This document shows positions 49,151 through 56,946 of a stretch of DNA of 64,000 nt, in pieces. Every line of letters begins with the position of its first letter. Positions within the stretch are counted from its first letter, which is position 1. The stretch comes from Amycolatopsis tucumanensis (GTDB taxonomy: Bacteria > Actinomycetota > Actinomycetes > Mycobacteriales > Pseudonocardiaceae), in contig NZ_JAKGSD010000006.1 of NCBI RefSeq assembly GCF_021654135.1, forward strand, positions 157,523 to 221,522. The letters are read 5' to 3'. A program made the position numbers and the translations under genes. The notes beneath the pieces were generated by a model that was not told where the DNA came from, did no database searches, and saw only the letters and a program-made list of their open reading frames with translations.

Positions 49151-50004
49151 TGGGCACGAAGGAACTCCGCGAAGCGCCGAAGCTGGCGCCGTTGTACGCC
49201 AAGGCGTTGCTGCCGCACAGCGGTGGCGGCGGCCTGCCGGACACCGAGTACGTGCGCGCGGGCGTCGAGTTCGACCCGGCGCACGTGGCGGCCTACAACC
49301 AGGTCTGCGGGTTCCGGCTGGGCGACGAACTGCCGGTGACCTACCCGCACATGCTCGCGTTCCCGCTGCAGATGGCGCTGATGACGCAGCCGGACTTCCC
49401 GTTCCCGCTGCTGGGCATGGTGCACGTCGCCAACCGCATCACGCAGCGCCGCCCGGTGCGGCTGACCGACACCGGCACGGTCCGGGTGCGCGCGGAGAAC
49501 CTGCGGCCACACGAAAAGGGCCGCCAGTTCGACGTGATCAGCGAGTTCACCACCGCCGACGGTCCGATTTGGACGGAGGTGAGCACGTACCTGCGGCGCG
49601 GCGGCGGTGAGGGCGGCGGGAAGCGCGAGCAGCTCGCGGCGCCCGCGCCGAAGGCGATCTGGCGCGTGCCCGCCGACATCGGCCGCCGCTACGCCGAGGT
49701 CTCCGGCGACCGCAACCCGATCCACCTGCACCCGCTGACCGCGAAGCTGTTCGGGTTCCCGTCGGCGATCGCGCACGGCATGTGGACGAAGGCGCGTGTG
49801 CTGGCCGCGTTCGAGGGCAGGCTGCCGGACGCCTACACGGTCGACGTGAAGTTCAAGCTGCCCGTGCTGCTGCCGGCGAAGGTGGCGTTCACGTCGTGGC
49901 AGACGGGTGACGGGTGGGCTTTCGAGCTGTGGGCGGCGAGGAAGCCGAAGCCGCACCTGGAGGGGACGATCACTCCTCCGGACGCCACACCGAACCCTCG
50001 ATGA
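49150..50004 (+). CDS. MaoC-family (R)-hydratase/dehydratase (HtdX-like)
   Basis: 284 residues, double hotdog. The C-terminal hydratase motif YAEVSGDRNPIHLHP has Asp187 and His192 as the catalytic pair and continues with FGFPSAIAHGMW. The N-terminal hotdog lacks it, as usual in these two-domain proteins. It should hydrate enoyl or dehydrate 3-hydroxyacyl thioesters in fatty-acid elongation or degradation. It matches the position of htdX (Rv0241c) next to fabG4. Its 3' end overlaps the convergent TetR gene by 35 bases. Confidence 0.9.
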   Translation: MGTKELREAPKLAPLYAKALLPHSGGGGLPDTEYVRAGVEFDPAHVAAYNQVCGFRLGDELPVTYPHMLAFPLQMALMTQPDFPFPLLGMVHVANRITQRRPVRLTDTGTVRVRAENLRPHEKGRQFDVISEFTTADGPIWTEVSTYLRRGGGEGGGKREQLAAPAPKAIWRVPADIGRRYAEVSGDRNPIHLHPLTAKLFGFPSAIAHGMWTKARVLAAFEGRLPDAYTVDVKFKLPVLLPAKVAFTSWQTGDGWAFELWAARKPKPHLEGTITPPDATPNPR

Positions 50005-50635
50005 GGTCGTTGAACCCCAGCCACACCAGGTTCATCAGCCACGACGCGAGCACGCCGTCCGACACCTCGGAGTGATCGAGCCACCAGTCGGCCAGTGATT
50101 CGGCGGCTCCGACGAGCGCCACGGCGAGGGCCGGGCCGGAGAACTCGGCCCGGTCCCCCAGGCCCTTCTTCATGCCCGCGGTGACCACGAGCGCGGTGAC
50201 CACCTCGATGGCGCGCGAGCGCAGCATGGTGATCTCGTCGGCGAACCGGCCGCCGACGGTGAGGGCCTGGCGGTGCAGCACCGTCCAGGAGTCCCGGTAC
50301 TCGGCGACGAAGCGGTAGAACGACCGCAGCCCGTGCCACAACTGCATGTCCGGCGGCAGTTCCGAGCGCAGTCCGTCGCGGACCGCCTCCAGCAGGCGGC
50401 TTGCCTCGCGGCGGATGCACTTGGCGAACAGGTCTTCCTTGGCGCCGAGGTAGGAGTAGATCATCGGCTTGGAGACGCCGGCGACCTCGGAGATCTCGTC
50501 CATCGACGCGGAGTGGTAGCCGTGCCGGGAGAACACCTCCACGGCGGCGTCCAGGATCTGCCGTTCTCGCACGGCTCTGGGCAACCGCCGCGAGCGCGGG
50601 GTCTTCACGTCTTCCGTCACGCCGACCTCCTTCAC
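49970..50635 (-). CDS. TetR-family regulator of the fatty-acid locus
   Basis: 221 residues. The DNA-binding domain (about 15-65) has AVEVFSRHGYHSASMDEISEVAGVSKPMIYSYLGAKEDL in segments. The C-terminal domain (70-221) is Trp-rich near its end (SLADWWLDHSEVSD, NLVWLGFNDLIEGSVW), suiting a hydrophobic ligand. An Rv0238-type TetR gene lies near htdX-fabG4 in mycobacteria, so the synteny supports a role in controlling this locus. The ligand is probably an acyl-CoA (inference). Confidence 0.87.
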   Translation of the reverse strand: MKEVGVTEDVKTPRSRRLPRAVRERQILDAAVEVFSRHGYHSASMDEISEVAGVSKPMIYSYLGAKEDLFAKCIRREASRLLEAVRDGLRSELPPDMQLWHGLRSFYRFVAEYRDSWTVLHRQALTVGGRFADEITMLRSRAIEVVTALVVTAGMKKGLGDRAEFSGPALAVALVGAAESLADWWLDHSEVSDGVLASWLMNLVWLGFNDLIEGSVWRPEE

Positions 50636-50681
50636 GCCGAAACGCTACCTCCTCACCCCTTCGCCGGTAGAATCTCCGCCT

Positions 50682-51242
50682 GTGTCCGGCACAGTGGTCG
50701 ACGCGTTCGCCCGCCAGATCGATCTGAGCAGGCTGTCCGCGGAGCAGTTCATCCAGCTGCTCGAAACTCTGCACATGCTGGGGTCGGCCGGGACCGGCGT
50801 GCACCTGAGCGGGATGTCCACGGAAACGCTCGCCGACGTCGTGCGGCGCGCGTCGAAGGAGCAGCTCAGGGCGATCGGTGAGCACCCCGAGCTGCGGATG
50901 GTGTTCCTGGAGGAGATCTTCCGCCGGATGTCGGACCACTTCCTGGCGGAGAAGGCGCGGTATTCGAGCGTCGTGGTGTGCTGGCGGTTCCCGGGTGGCT
51001 CCGGGATCGGCGGGTACGACCGGTTCCAGACGGTCATCGAGGACGGCCGGTGCCACTCGGGGAAGGACCTGGGGCGCGAGCCGGACACGACGATCACGAT
51101 CGCGCCGGACGACTTCTTCCGCGTCGCGACCGGCAACGCCGCGGTGGCGGCGATGTTCGTGACCGGCAAGGTCAAGGTGAAGGGCGAGTACGCGCCCGCT
51201 GTTCGGCTGTCGGGTTATTTCGATATACCGAAGCCAGCTTAG
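50682..51242 (+). CDS. SCP2 sterol-carrier-domain-like protein
   Basis: 186 residues from a GTG at 50682. The N-terminal 70 residues are helical, with no match recognised. The C-terminal part (about 90-186: SSVVVCWRFPGGSGIGGYDRFQTVIEDGRCHSGKDLG, PDTTITIAPDDFFRVATGNAAVAAMFVTGKVKVKGEYAPA in segments) has the SCP2 pattern, a lipid-binding pocket without catalytic residues. It lies next to the fatty-acid cluster, divergent from its TetR with a 46-base gap. A role in lipid or acyl-CoA handling is inference. Its stop overlaps the convergent FxsA gene. Confidence 0.75.
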   Translation: MSGTVVDAFARQIDLSRLSAEQFIQLLETLHMLGSAGTGVHLSGMSTETLADVVRRASKEQLRAIGEHPELRMVFLEEIFRRMSDHFLAEKARYSSVVVCWRFPGGSGIGGYDRFQTVIEDGRCHSGKDLGREPDTTITIAPDDFFRVATGNAAVAAMFVTGKVKVKGEYAPAVRLSGYFDIPKPA

Positions 51243-51661
51243 CCCTCGATGATCGGGCGGTTGGTGGTCTCCTTGTCGACCACCTCGCTGTCGACGACGA
51301 TGAGCCGGTTCGGCATGCGGCGTTCGGCGCGTTTGAGCCAGGCCCGGCGGACGATGCCGCGGGTGGGCGGCAGCAGCAGCGCCAGCCCGGCGAGGTCGGA
51401 GAGGAAGCCCGGGATCATGATGAGCAACCCGCCGAACGCGACGAGCATGCCGTCGGTGATCTCCGCGTGCGGCGAGCGGCCGGCGCGAGCGGTGGCGAGG
51501 AACGCCTGAGCGGCGCGCGCCCCTTCCCGCCGGGCCAGCCAGGAGCCCAGGAACGCCCCGACCACGAGCAGCCCGAGCGTGCCCAGGAAGCCGATGAGCG
51601 AGCTGACCGCCCAAACGGCAGCCACCTCGGCGACGATGTACAGCAGCAACACGACAGCCAT
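51239..51661 (-). CDS. fxsA: FxsA-family membrane protein
   Basis: 140 residues with three or four hydrophobic segments: LLLYIVAEVAAVWAVSSLIGFLGTLGLLVVGAFLGSWLARREG in parts, and MLVAFGGLLIMIPGFLSDLAGLALLLPPTR. The GGLLIMIPGFLSD block is the family signature. FxsA of E. coli affects exclusion by phage T7 when overproduced; the cellular role is unknown. The gene is seven bases away from the preceding P-loop gene on the same strand, so they are probably co-transcribed. Confidence 0.88.
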   Translation of the reverse strand: MAVVLLLYIVAEVAAVWAVSSLIGFLGTLGLLVVGAFLGSWLARREGARAAQAFLATARAGRSPHAEITDGMLVAFGGLLIMIPGFLSDLAGLALLLPPTRGIVRRAWLKRAERRMPNRLIVVDSEVVDKETTNRPIIEG

Positions 51662-51667
51662 ACCGGT

Positions 51668-52195
51668 TCAACGTCCGGAACCGGCGGATTTCTCCCGGGC
51701 CAGGCCGGAGAGGAACAGCCCGGCCTCGCGCGGGGTGGTCAGCAGGTACTGCCGGGCGCCGCAGCCGTGCTCGGCGATCGCGCGCAGGGCCCGGGGCCGC
51801 GAGCGGCGGCGGAAGGCCCAGATCCAGGCCAGGAACTCGAGGGACAGACGTTCCGGGCAGCCCGGCGCCTGCCCGTCCCGCCCCCAGCCCCGCAGGACAC
51901 GCAGGACGGCCCGGCGCAGGCAGACCCTCCGCGGCGGGTCGAGAAGGATCACGGTGTCGGCGGCGGCGAGCCGGATCTCCAGCGTGCCGCCGTAGTTCCC
52001 GTCGAGGAGCCACCGCTCGCCGGCGACCAGGGCCCGCTGCCGCGCGGCGAACTCCCCGGCGGGCAGCGGCACCCAGCCCGGCTGCCAGTAGACGTGGTCG
52101 AGGTGGGTGACCGGGAGGTCGAGCAGCGCGCCCAGCCGCCGGGAGAAGGTCGACTTGCCCGCCCCACCGCAGCCGAGCACCACGACGCGCCGCAT
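51668..52195 (-). CDS. P-loop nucleotide kinase-like protein (topology-modulation/AAA_17 type)
   Basis: 175 residues. An N-terminal P-loop VVLGCGGAGKSTFSRRLG is followed by DLPVTHLDHVYWQPGWVPLP, the signature of the FlaR/topology-modulation family of adenylate-kinase-like proteins. WLLDGNYGGTLEIRL and VILLDPPRRVCLRRAVLR complete it. A small-molecule kinase is likely, with substrate unknown. Start ATG at 52195. It is in a row of minus-strand genes with FxsA and an alpha/beta hydrolase (11-base gap). Confidence 0.83.
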   Translation of the reverse strand: MRRVVVLGCGGAGKSTFSRRLGALLDLPVTHLDHVYWQPGWVPLPAGEFAARQRALVAGERWLLDGNYGGTLEIRLAAADTVILLDPPRRVCLRRAVLRVLRGWGRDGQAPGCPERLSLEFLAWIWAFRRRSRPRALRAIAEHGCGARQYLLTTPREAGLFLSGLAREKSAGSGR

Positions 52196-52206
52196 GGCCG
52201 CCGACC

Positions 52207-52851
52207 CTAGCCCACCTGTCGCAGCACGGCCGCCAGTTCCGCCGGCCGCGTCAGGAACGGGTGGTGCCCGCACGTCATCTCGACCACCGAGCCAGCCCGT
52301 TTCGCCTGCTCGCGCTGCACGTCCGGCGGTGTCGCCGGATCGTCGGCGCACACCACGTACGTCGAGGGCAGCGAGCGCCACGCGGCGGCCCGCACCCGCT
52401 GGGTGAACGCCGCCGCGGTCTGCGGGACCAGCCGCGTCATGGCGCCGGCCGCAACGTCCGGGTCGCAGTCGTGCACGTAGCGCGGCGCGAGCGAGGGGCG
52501 CAGCGACACCAGCCCCTCCCCGGCGGGCTCCACCGGCGCCACGCCACCGGTCACGTCGGCCAGGGACTCGCCAACGTCGGGCAGGTACGAGTCGACGTAG
52601 ACCAGGTGCCGCGCCGCCGGGTGATCCGCCGCGGCCTCGGTCATCACCACTCCGCCGTAGGAGTGCCCGCACAGCACCGCTGGGCCGTCGTCCAGCGCCG
52701 CCCGCACCGCCGCGACGTCCGCGTACAGGTCACCCCCGCCACCGCAGCTGGGCAGCTCCACCGCCACGCTCTCCGGCAGCAGCGGCGCCATCCGGCTCCA
52801 CCACCAGGCGCCGTCGCGGACCAGGGCACCGTGCACGAACACCACCCGCAT
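52207..52851 (-). CDS. Alpha/beta hydrolase
   Basis: 214 residues, a short hydrolase with the strand-then-nucleophile motif GHSYGG (serine of the triad) and FVHGALVRDGAWWW as oxyanion strand. The probable triad Asp is in VVCADDPATPP and the His in TCGHHPFLTRP. It resembles the salicylate-esterase/EstC-like group. Substrate unknown. It is 45 bases from the methyltransferase gene upstream. Confidence 0.87.
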   Translation of the reverse strand: MRVVFVHGALVRDGAWWWSRMAPLLPESVAVELPSCGGGGDLYADVAAVRAALDDGPAVLCGHSYGGVVMTEAAADHPAARHLVYVDSYLPDVGESLADVTGGVAPVEPAGEGLVSLRPSLAPRYVHDCDPDVAAGAMTRLVPQTAAAFTQRVRAAAWRSLPSTYVVCADDPATPPDVQREQAKRAGSVVEMTCGHHPFLTRPAELAAVLRQVG

Positions 52852-52896
52852 GCCCCCAACCTGGCACCGCCCGGCGGCCGCCGGAAGCGTGTTCGC

Positions 52897-53739
52897 TCAG
52901 GGCTTGCGGGCCACGCCGCCGAGGACGCGGGACTCCGAGGGCGTCCGGCGGAACAGGGTGCGCCGGTCCGGGTGCCACGACGGCGCGTACACCAGCCCGG
53001 GCTCGAGCAGCTCCCAGTCGCCGAAGAAGCGGGCGAACTCGGCCCTCGTGCGCAGCTGCCCGGGGTTCGTGGTGCCCTCGTAGTACTCCACCAGGTCGGC
53101 CAGCGCCTGCCGCTCCTCGTCGCTGCGCGGGTTTTCGTTCGTCATCTGCGACAGGACCAGCAGCGAGCCCGGCGCGAGCCGGTTCCGGAAGTAGGCGACG
53201 CGGCTGTCCGGGTCGTCGGCGTCCTTGATGAAGTGCAGCACCGCGTTGATCACGAGCGCGACCGGCTGCCGCGCGTCCACCATGCCGGTGTCCAGGACCC
53301 GTTCCCACAGGTCCTCGGCGTGCATGAAGTCGGCGGCGATCGCCACGTGCCGCGCCGGGTCGGCGGTGTCGGCCAGCAGCAGCTGCGAGTGCGCCAGCGC
53401 GACCGGCTCGTTGTCCACGTACACGACCCGGCTGTCGCGTTGGGGCCGCGCCTCGTCGGCGACGTCGTGCACGTTGCCCGCCGTCGGCAGCCCCGACCCG
53501 ATGTCCACGAACTGCCGCACCCCCAGCCGCGCGCACTCCCGCACCGCGCGGCCGAGGAACTGCCTGCTGGTCTTCATGTACTCGCCGATGAGCGGCAGCC
53601 TGCGCCGGATCTTCTGCGCGAACTCCCGGTCGATGGCGTAGTTCGTCGTGCCGCCGATGAAGTAGTCGTAGACCCGTGCCGCGGACGGGCGGTCCAGACT
53701 GTTCTCCACAGCGCGCAACGCCTCGTCCATGCGCTCCAT
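52897..53739 (-). CDS. SAM-dependent methyltransferase, DUF574 family
   Basis: 280 residues of an actinomycete-specific family. The N-terminal RPSAARVYDYFIGGTTNYAIDRE is the family hallmark (S-x-A-R-x-Y-D-x-x-L/I-G-G-x-x-N). SAM binding is in QFVDIGSGLPT, with VVYVDNEPVA after. These proteins are abundant in streptomycetes and relatives and have no settled function. The start at 53739 is the first of two close ATG codons (MERMDEAL). It is divergent from an alpha/beta hydrolase gene with a 57-base gap. Confidence 0.88.
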   Translation of the reverse strand: MERMDEALRAVENSLDRPSAARVYDYFIGGTTNYAIDREFAQKIRRRLPLIGEYMKTSRQFLGRAVRECARLGVRQFVDIGSGLPTAGNVHDVADEARPQRDSRVVYVDNEPVALAHSQLLLADTADPARHVAIAADFMHAEDLWERVLDTGMVDARQPVALVINAVLHFIKDADDPDSRVAYFRNRLAPGSLLVLSQMTNENPRSDEERQALADLVEYYEGTTNPGQLRTRAEFARFFGDWELLEPGLVYAPSWHPDRRTLFRRTPSESRVLGGVARKP

Positions 53740-53796
53740 GGTAGTGATCAACGAAGTCCGGATGTGATCCGAAATGAATTGCCCGATTGGAGCGTG

Positions 53797-54438
53797 ATGG
53801 CCGAATTCTTCCTGGTCCACAGCCCGCTCGTGGGTCCGCAGACCTGGCAGCTGGTCGCCGACGAACTCCGTTCGCGTGGCCACCGCGTGGCCACCCCGTC
53901 CCTGGTCGCCGCGCTCGACGGGCCCGGCCCCTACTACCCGCGGCTCTTCGACGCGGTCCGCGAACCCGGCACCCTGGTGGTGCACAGCGGCGCGGGTGCG
54001 TTGGCCGCCGGGATTGCCGCCCGCACCGGCGCACCGCGGGCCGTCTTCGTCGACGCCCTCCTGCCGCACCCCGGCCGCAGCTGGTTCGACACCGCGCCGC
54101 CCGAGCTGGCCCAGCGCCTGCGCGACCTGGCCACCGACGGCAGGCTCCCGCCGTGGCACGAGTGGTTCCCGCCCGGCACGGTCGAGGACCTGCTGCCCGA
54201 CCAGCGGATCCGCGACGAGTTCCTGGCCGGGTTGCCCCGCGTCCCGCTCGCCTACTTCACCGAACCCGCGCCCGCCGAGACCGAACCGCCGAGCGCCTAC
54301 CTCCAGCTCAGCGGCGCCTACGACGAGGAAGCCCGCGAAGCCGCCGGACGCGGCTGGCCCGTGCAGCGCCTGGACACCCACCACCTCGCGCCGCTCACCG
54401 ACCCCGCCACCATCGCGGACGCGCTGGAACGGCTGTGA
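53797..54438 (+). CDS. Alpha/beta hydrolase-like protein
   Basis: 213 residues. The fold is recognisable from FFLVHSPLVGPQTWQLVADELRSRGHRV and the nucleophile elbow LVVHSGAGALAAG (H-S-G-A-G). The final LDTHHLAPLTDP supplies a probable His. It is a divergent member, related to the one at 52207-52851. GTG three bases upstream is an alternative start. Substrate unknown. Confidence 0.75.
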   Translation: MAEFFLVHSPLVGPQTWQLVADELRSRGHRVATPSLVAALDGPGPYYPRLFDAVREPGTLVVHSGAGALAAGIAARTGAPRAVFVDALLPHPGRSWFDTAPPELAQRLRDLATDGRLPPWHEWFPPGTVEDLLPDQRIRDEFLAGLPRVPLAYFTEPAPAETEPPSAYLQLSGAYDEEAREAAGRGWPVQRLDTHHLAPLTDPATIADALERL

Positions 54439-54496
54439 GATTCCACATCGTGAGCTGCGGGAACAAGCGGATTCCCGCGTCTCGTTGAACCGTTCC

Positions 54497-56317
54497 GTGG
54501 CATCAGAGCAACGGCAGGCGCGCGTGCGCGCGCCCGAACTCGCCGGCGACGTGTGGCTGAACACCGGCGGTGAGACCGTCACCCTCGCCCAGCTGCGCGG
54601 CAAGATCGTGCTGCTCGACTTCTGGACGTCGGGCTGCATCAACTGCCTGCACGTCCTGGACGAGCTGCGCCCGCTGGAGGAGGAGTTCGCCGACGTGCTC
54701 GTCACGATCGGTGTGCACTCGCCGAAGTTCCTGCACGAGGGCGAGGCCGCGGCCATCGAGGCGGCCGTGCGCCGCTACGAAGTGCACCACCCGGTCCTCA
54801 ACGACCCCGACATGACGACCTGGTCGCAGTACGCCGTGAAGGCCTGGCCGACGCTGGTGATCGTCGACCCGCAGGGCTACGTCGTGCACACCGCCGCCGG
54901 CGAGGGGCACGCCGAGGCGCTGCGCCGGGTCATCGCCGAGCTCGTCGAGACCCACGACGCGAAGGGCACCCTGCGCCGCGGCGGCAACCCGTACGTGCCG
55001 GTCGAGGAGCAGCCCGCCGACCTGCGCTTCCCCAGCAAGGCGGTGGTCACCGCCGAGGGTCGCATCCTGGTCGCCGACACCGGTAACCACTCGATCGCCG
55101 AGTTCGCCTCCGACGGCGAGACCCTGATCCGCCGCTTCGGCAGCGGCGCCCGCGGCCGCGCCGACGGCGCGTTCGACGTCGCGAGCTTGGCCGAGCCGTC
55201 CGGTCTCGCACTGCTGCCCGCCGAGGTCGCCGACCAGGCCGGGTACCACCTGCTCGTGGCCGACACGGCCAACCACCTGCTGCGTGGCGTGGACCTCGTC
55301 ACCGGCGAGGTCACCACGGTCGCCGGCACCGGCAACCAGTGGCGTGACGGCGAGACCGACGGCGACGCGCTGTCCATCGACCTCACCAGTCCGTGGGACG
55401 TGATCTGGTGGGAGCCCGCGGGCGGCGCGGTCGTCGCGATGGCTGGCAACCACACGCTGGGCCTGTTCGATCCGCGCACCGGCCGGATCTCCCGGTTCGC
55501 CGGCACGACCGTCGAGGGCCTGCGTGACGGCGCGGCCGCCGAGGCGTTCTTCGCGCAGACCTCCGGCCTCGCCGTCCAGGGCGACCGGTTGTGGCTCGCC
55601 GACGCCGAGACCTCCGCGCTGCGCTACCTGGAGGACGGCGCCGTGCACACCGCGATCGGCACCGACCTGTTCTCCTTCGGCCACCGCGACGGCGACGCCG
55701 CGGACGCGCTGCTGCAGCACCCGCTGGGCGTCGCGGTGCTGGCCGACGGCACCATCGCGATCGCGGACACCTACAACGGCGCCGTCCGCCACTACGACCC
55801 GGCGAGCGGCAAGGTTTCCACGCTGGCGAAGGACCTCGCCGAGCCGTCGGGCCTGCTGGTCACCGGGGACGCGCTGCTGGTCGTCGAGTCGGCTGCGCAC
55901 CGCCTCACCGCGCTGCCGCTGAGCGCGGACGGGCAGCAGGTCGCCGGGGACGCGCTCGCCGTGCGCCGCCCGCCGACCGAGCTGGCCCCGGGCACGGTCG
56001 AGTTCTCGGTGGTCTTCACGCCGCCGCCCGGCGAGAAGCTCGACGACCGGTTCGGCCCGTCGACCCGCCTGCAGGTGACCGCCGCGCCGCCGGAGCTGCT
56101 GGCCGAGGGCGAGGGCACCGGCACCGAGCTGACCCGGACGCTCAAGATCGCCGAGGGCCACACCGAGGGCGTGCTGCAGGTCGTGGCGCAGGCCGCGAGC
56201 TGCGACGCCGACGCCGAGCACCCGGTCTGCCGGGTGACCCGCCAGGACTGGGGCGTGCCGATCCGGATCACGCCGGACGGGCCGGACCGCCTCCAGCTGA
56301 TCCTCGCGGGGGCGTGA
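54497..56317 (+). CDS. Thioredoxin-like domain fused to NHL-repeat beta-propeller
   Basis: 606 residues. Residues about 10-150 are a TlpA/thioredoxin-like fold with a C-x-x-C site (SGCINC, Cys47 and Cys50) and the cis-Pro in KAWPTLVIVDP. From about 175 to 480 run NHL repeats (ILVADTGNHSIAEF, LLVADTANHLLRG, IAIADTYNGAVRH), then a beta C-terminal domain with two Cys (SCDADAEHPVCR). It has no signal peptide, so a cytosolic location is likely. The architecture matches eukaryotic NHLRC2 and its bacterial homologues. The GTG at 54497 has no good Shine-Dalgarno sequence, so the start is uncertain. Confidence 0.87.
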   Translation: MASEQRQARVRAPELAGDVWLNTGGETVTLAQLRGKIVLLDFWTSGCINCLHVLDELRPLEEEFADVLVTIGVHSPKFLHEGEAAAIEAAVRRYEVHHPVLNDPDMTTWSQYAVKAWPTLVIVDPQGYVVHTAAGEGHAEALRRVIAELVETHDAKGTLRRGGNPYVPVEEQPADLRFPSKAVVTAEGRILVADTGNHSIAEFASDGETLIRRFGSGARGRADGAFDVASLAEPSGLALLPAEVADQAGYHLLVADTANHLLRGVDLVTGEVTTVAGTGNQWRDGETDGDALSIDLTSPWDVIWWEPAGGAVVAMAGNHTLGLFDPRTGRISRFAGTTVEGLRDGAAAEAFFAQTSGLAVQGDRLWLADAETSALRYLEDGAVHTAIGTDLFSFGHRDGDAADALLQHPLGVAVLADGTIAIADTYNGAVRHYDPASGKVSTLAKDLAEPSGLLVTGDALLVVESAAHRLTALPLSADGQQVAGDALAVRRPPTELAPGTVEFSVVFTPPPGEKLDDRFGPSTRLQVTAAPPELLAEGEGTGTELTRTLKIAEGHTEGVLQVVAQAASCDADAEHPVCRVTRQDWGVPIRITPDGPDRLQLILAGA

Positions 56318-56891
56318 AAGCACTCTCCAGCACGTCCACGGCCTGGTGGAACAACGTGACCAGGTCCGGATCCGAACCGGGCTGCCAGCGTCCGATGGCG
56401 GCCCGGTTCGCGCCGATCGCGGCCGCGGCCGTGGTCCGCACGTAGAGGTCGTCCGCCGGTAGTCCGGTGCGCGCGGCCAGGGCTTCGGCCACTGCCTCTT
56501 CGAGCGCGCGGTTGGCCTGTGCCACTCGCGGCATCAGCTCCGGGTGCTCGCGCAGCAGCAGCGTCCGCTCGGTCCACACGTCAGTGGCGGCCAGTTCCGC
56601 GAAGCGCCCGGCGAACACCTCCCGCAACGCCGTCAGCGGCGGCTCGTCCGCGGGCCGGTCCGCGATGCGCTGCCCCAGCGTGGCGGCCGCGATGTCCAGC
56701 GACAACACGGCCTCGTCCTTGGTCGCGAAGTAGTTGAAGAACGTCCGTGGCGAGACCCCGGCGGCCGCGCAGATGTCCTCGACGGTCACCGCGTCCGGCC
56801 CGTGCCTGCGGTACAGCGTGACGGCCGCGTGGCGCAGTGCTTCGCGGGTGGCTTCCTTCTTGCGCTCGCGCAGACCGGTGGGCGGGCTCAC
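56268..56891 (-). CDS. TetR-family transcriptional regulator
   Basis: 207 residues from a GTG at 56891. The N-terminal ATREALRHAAVTLYRRHGPDAVTVEDICAAAGVSPRTFFNYFATKDEA (in segments) is the TetR helix-turn-helix. The C-terminal domain ends with FHQAVDVLESAF. It is divergent from the YhgE/Pip-like membrane gene, with a 21-bp inverted repeat between them. Its 3' end overlaps the convergent NHL-fusion gene by 50 bases. Confidence 0.88.
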   Translation of the reverse strand: MSPPTGLRERKKEATREALRHAAVTLYRRHGPDAVTVEDICAAAGVSPRTFFNYFATKDEAVLSLDIAAATLGQRIADRPADEPPLTALREVFAGRFAELAATDVWTERTLLLREHPELMPRVAQANRALEEAVAEALAARTGLPADDLYVRTTAAAAIGANRAAIGRWQPGSDPDLVTLFHQAVDVLESAFTPPRGSAGGGPARPA

Positions 56892-56909
56892 GATTCTTAC
56901 TGTACTGCA

Positions 56910-56930
56910 TTTTTGCAGCGCCTGCAAAAA
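56910..56930. promoter_or_regulatory. Perfect inverted repeat, TetR operator candidate
   Basis: TTTTTGCAG (56910-56918), CGC, CTGCAAAAA (56922-56930). It is 19 bases before the TetR start and 17 before the divergent membrane-protein start, so one bound repressor would block both. Confidence 0.65.
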
Positions 56931-56946
56931 GTGATAAGCTGACAGC

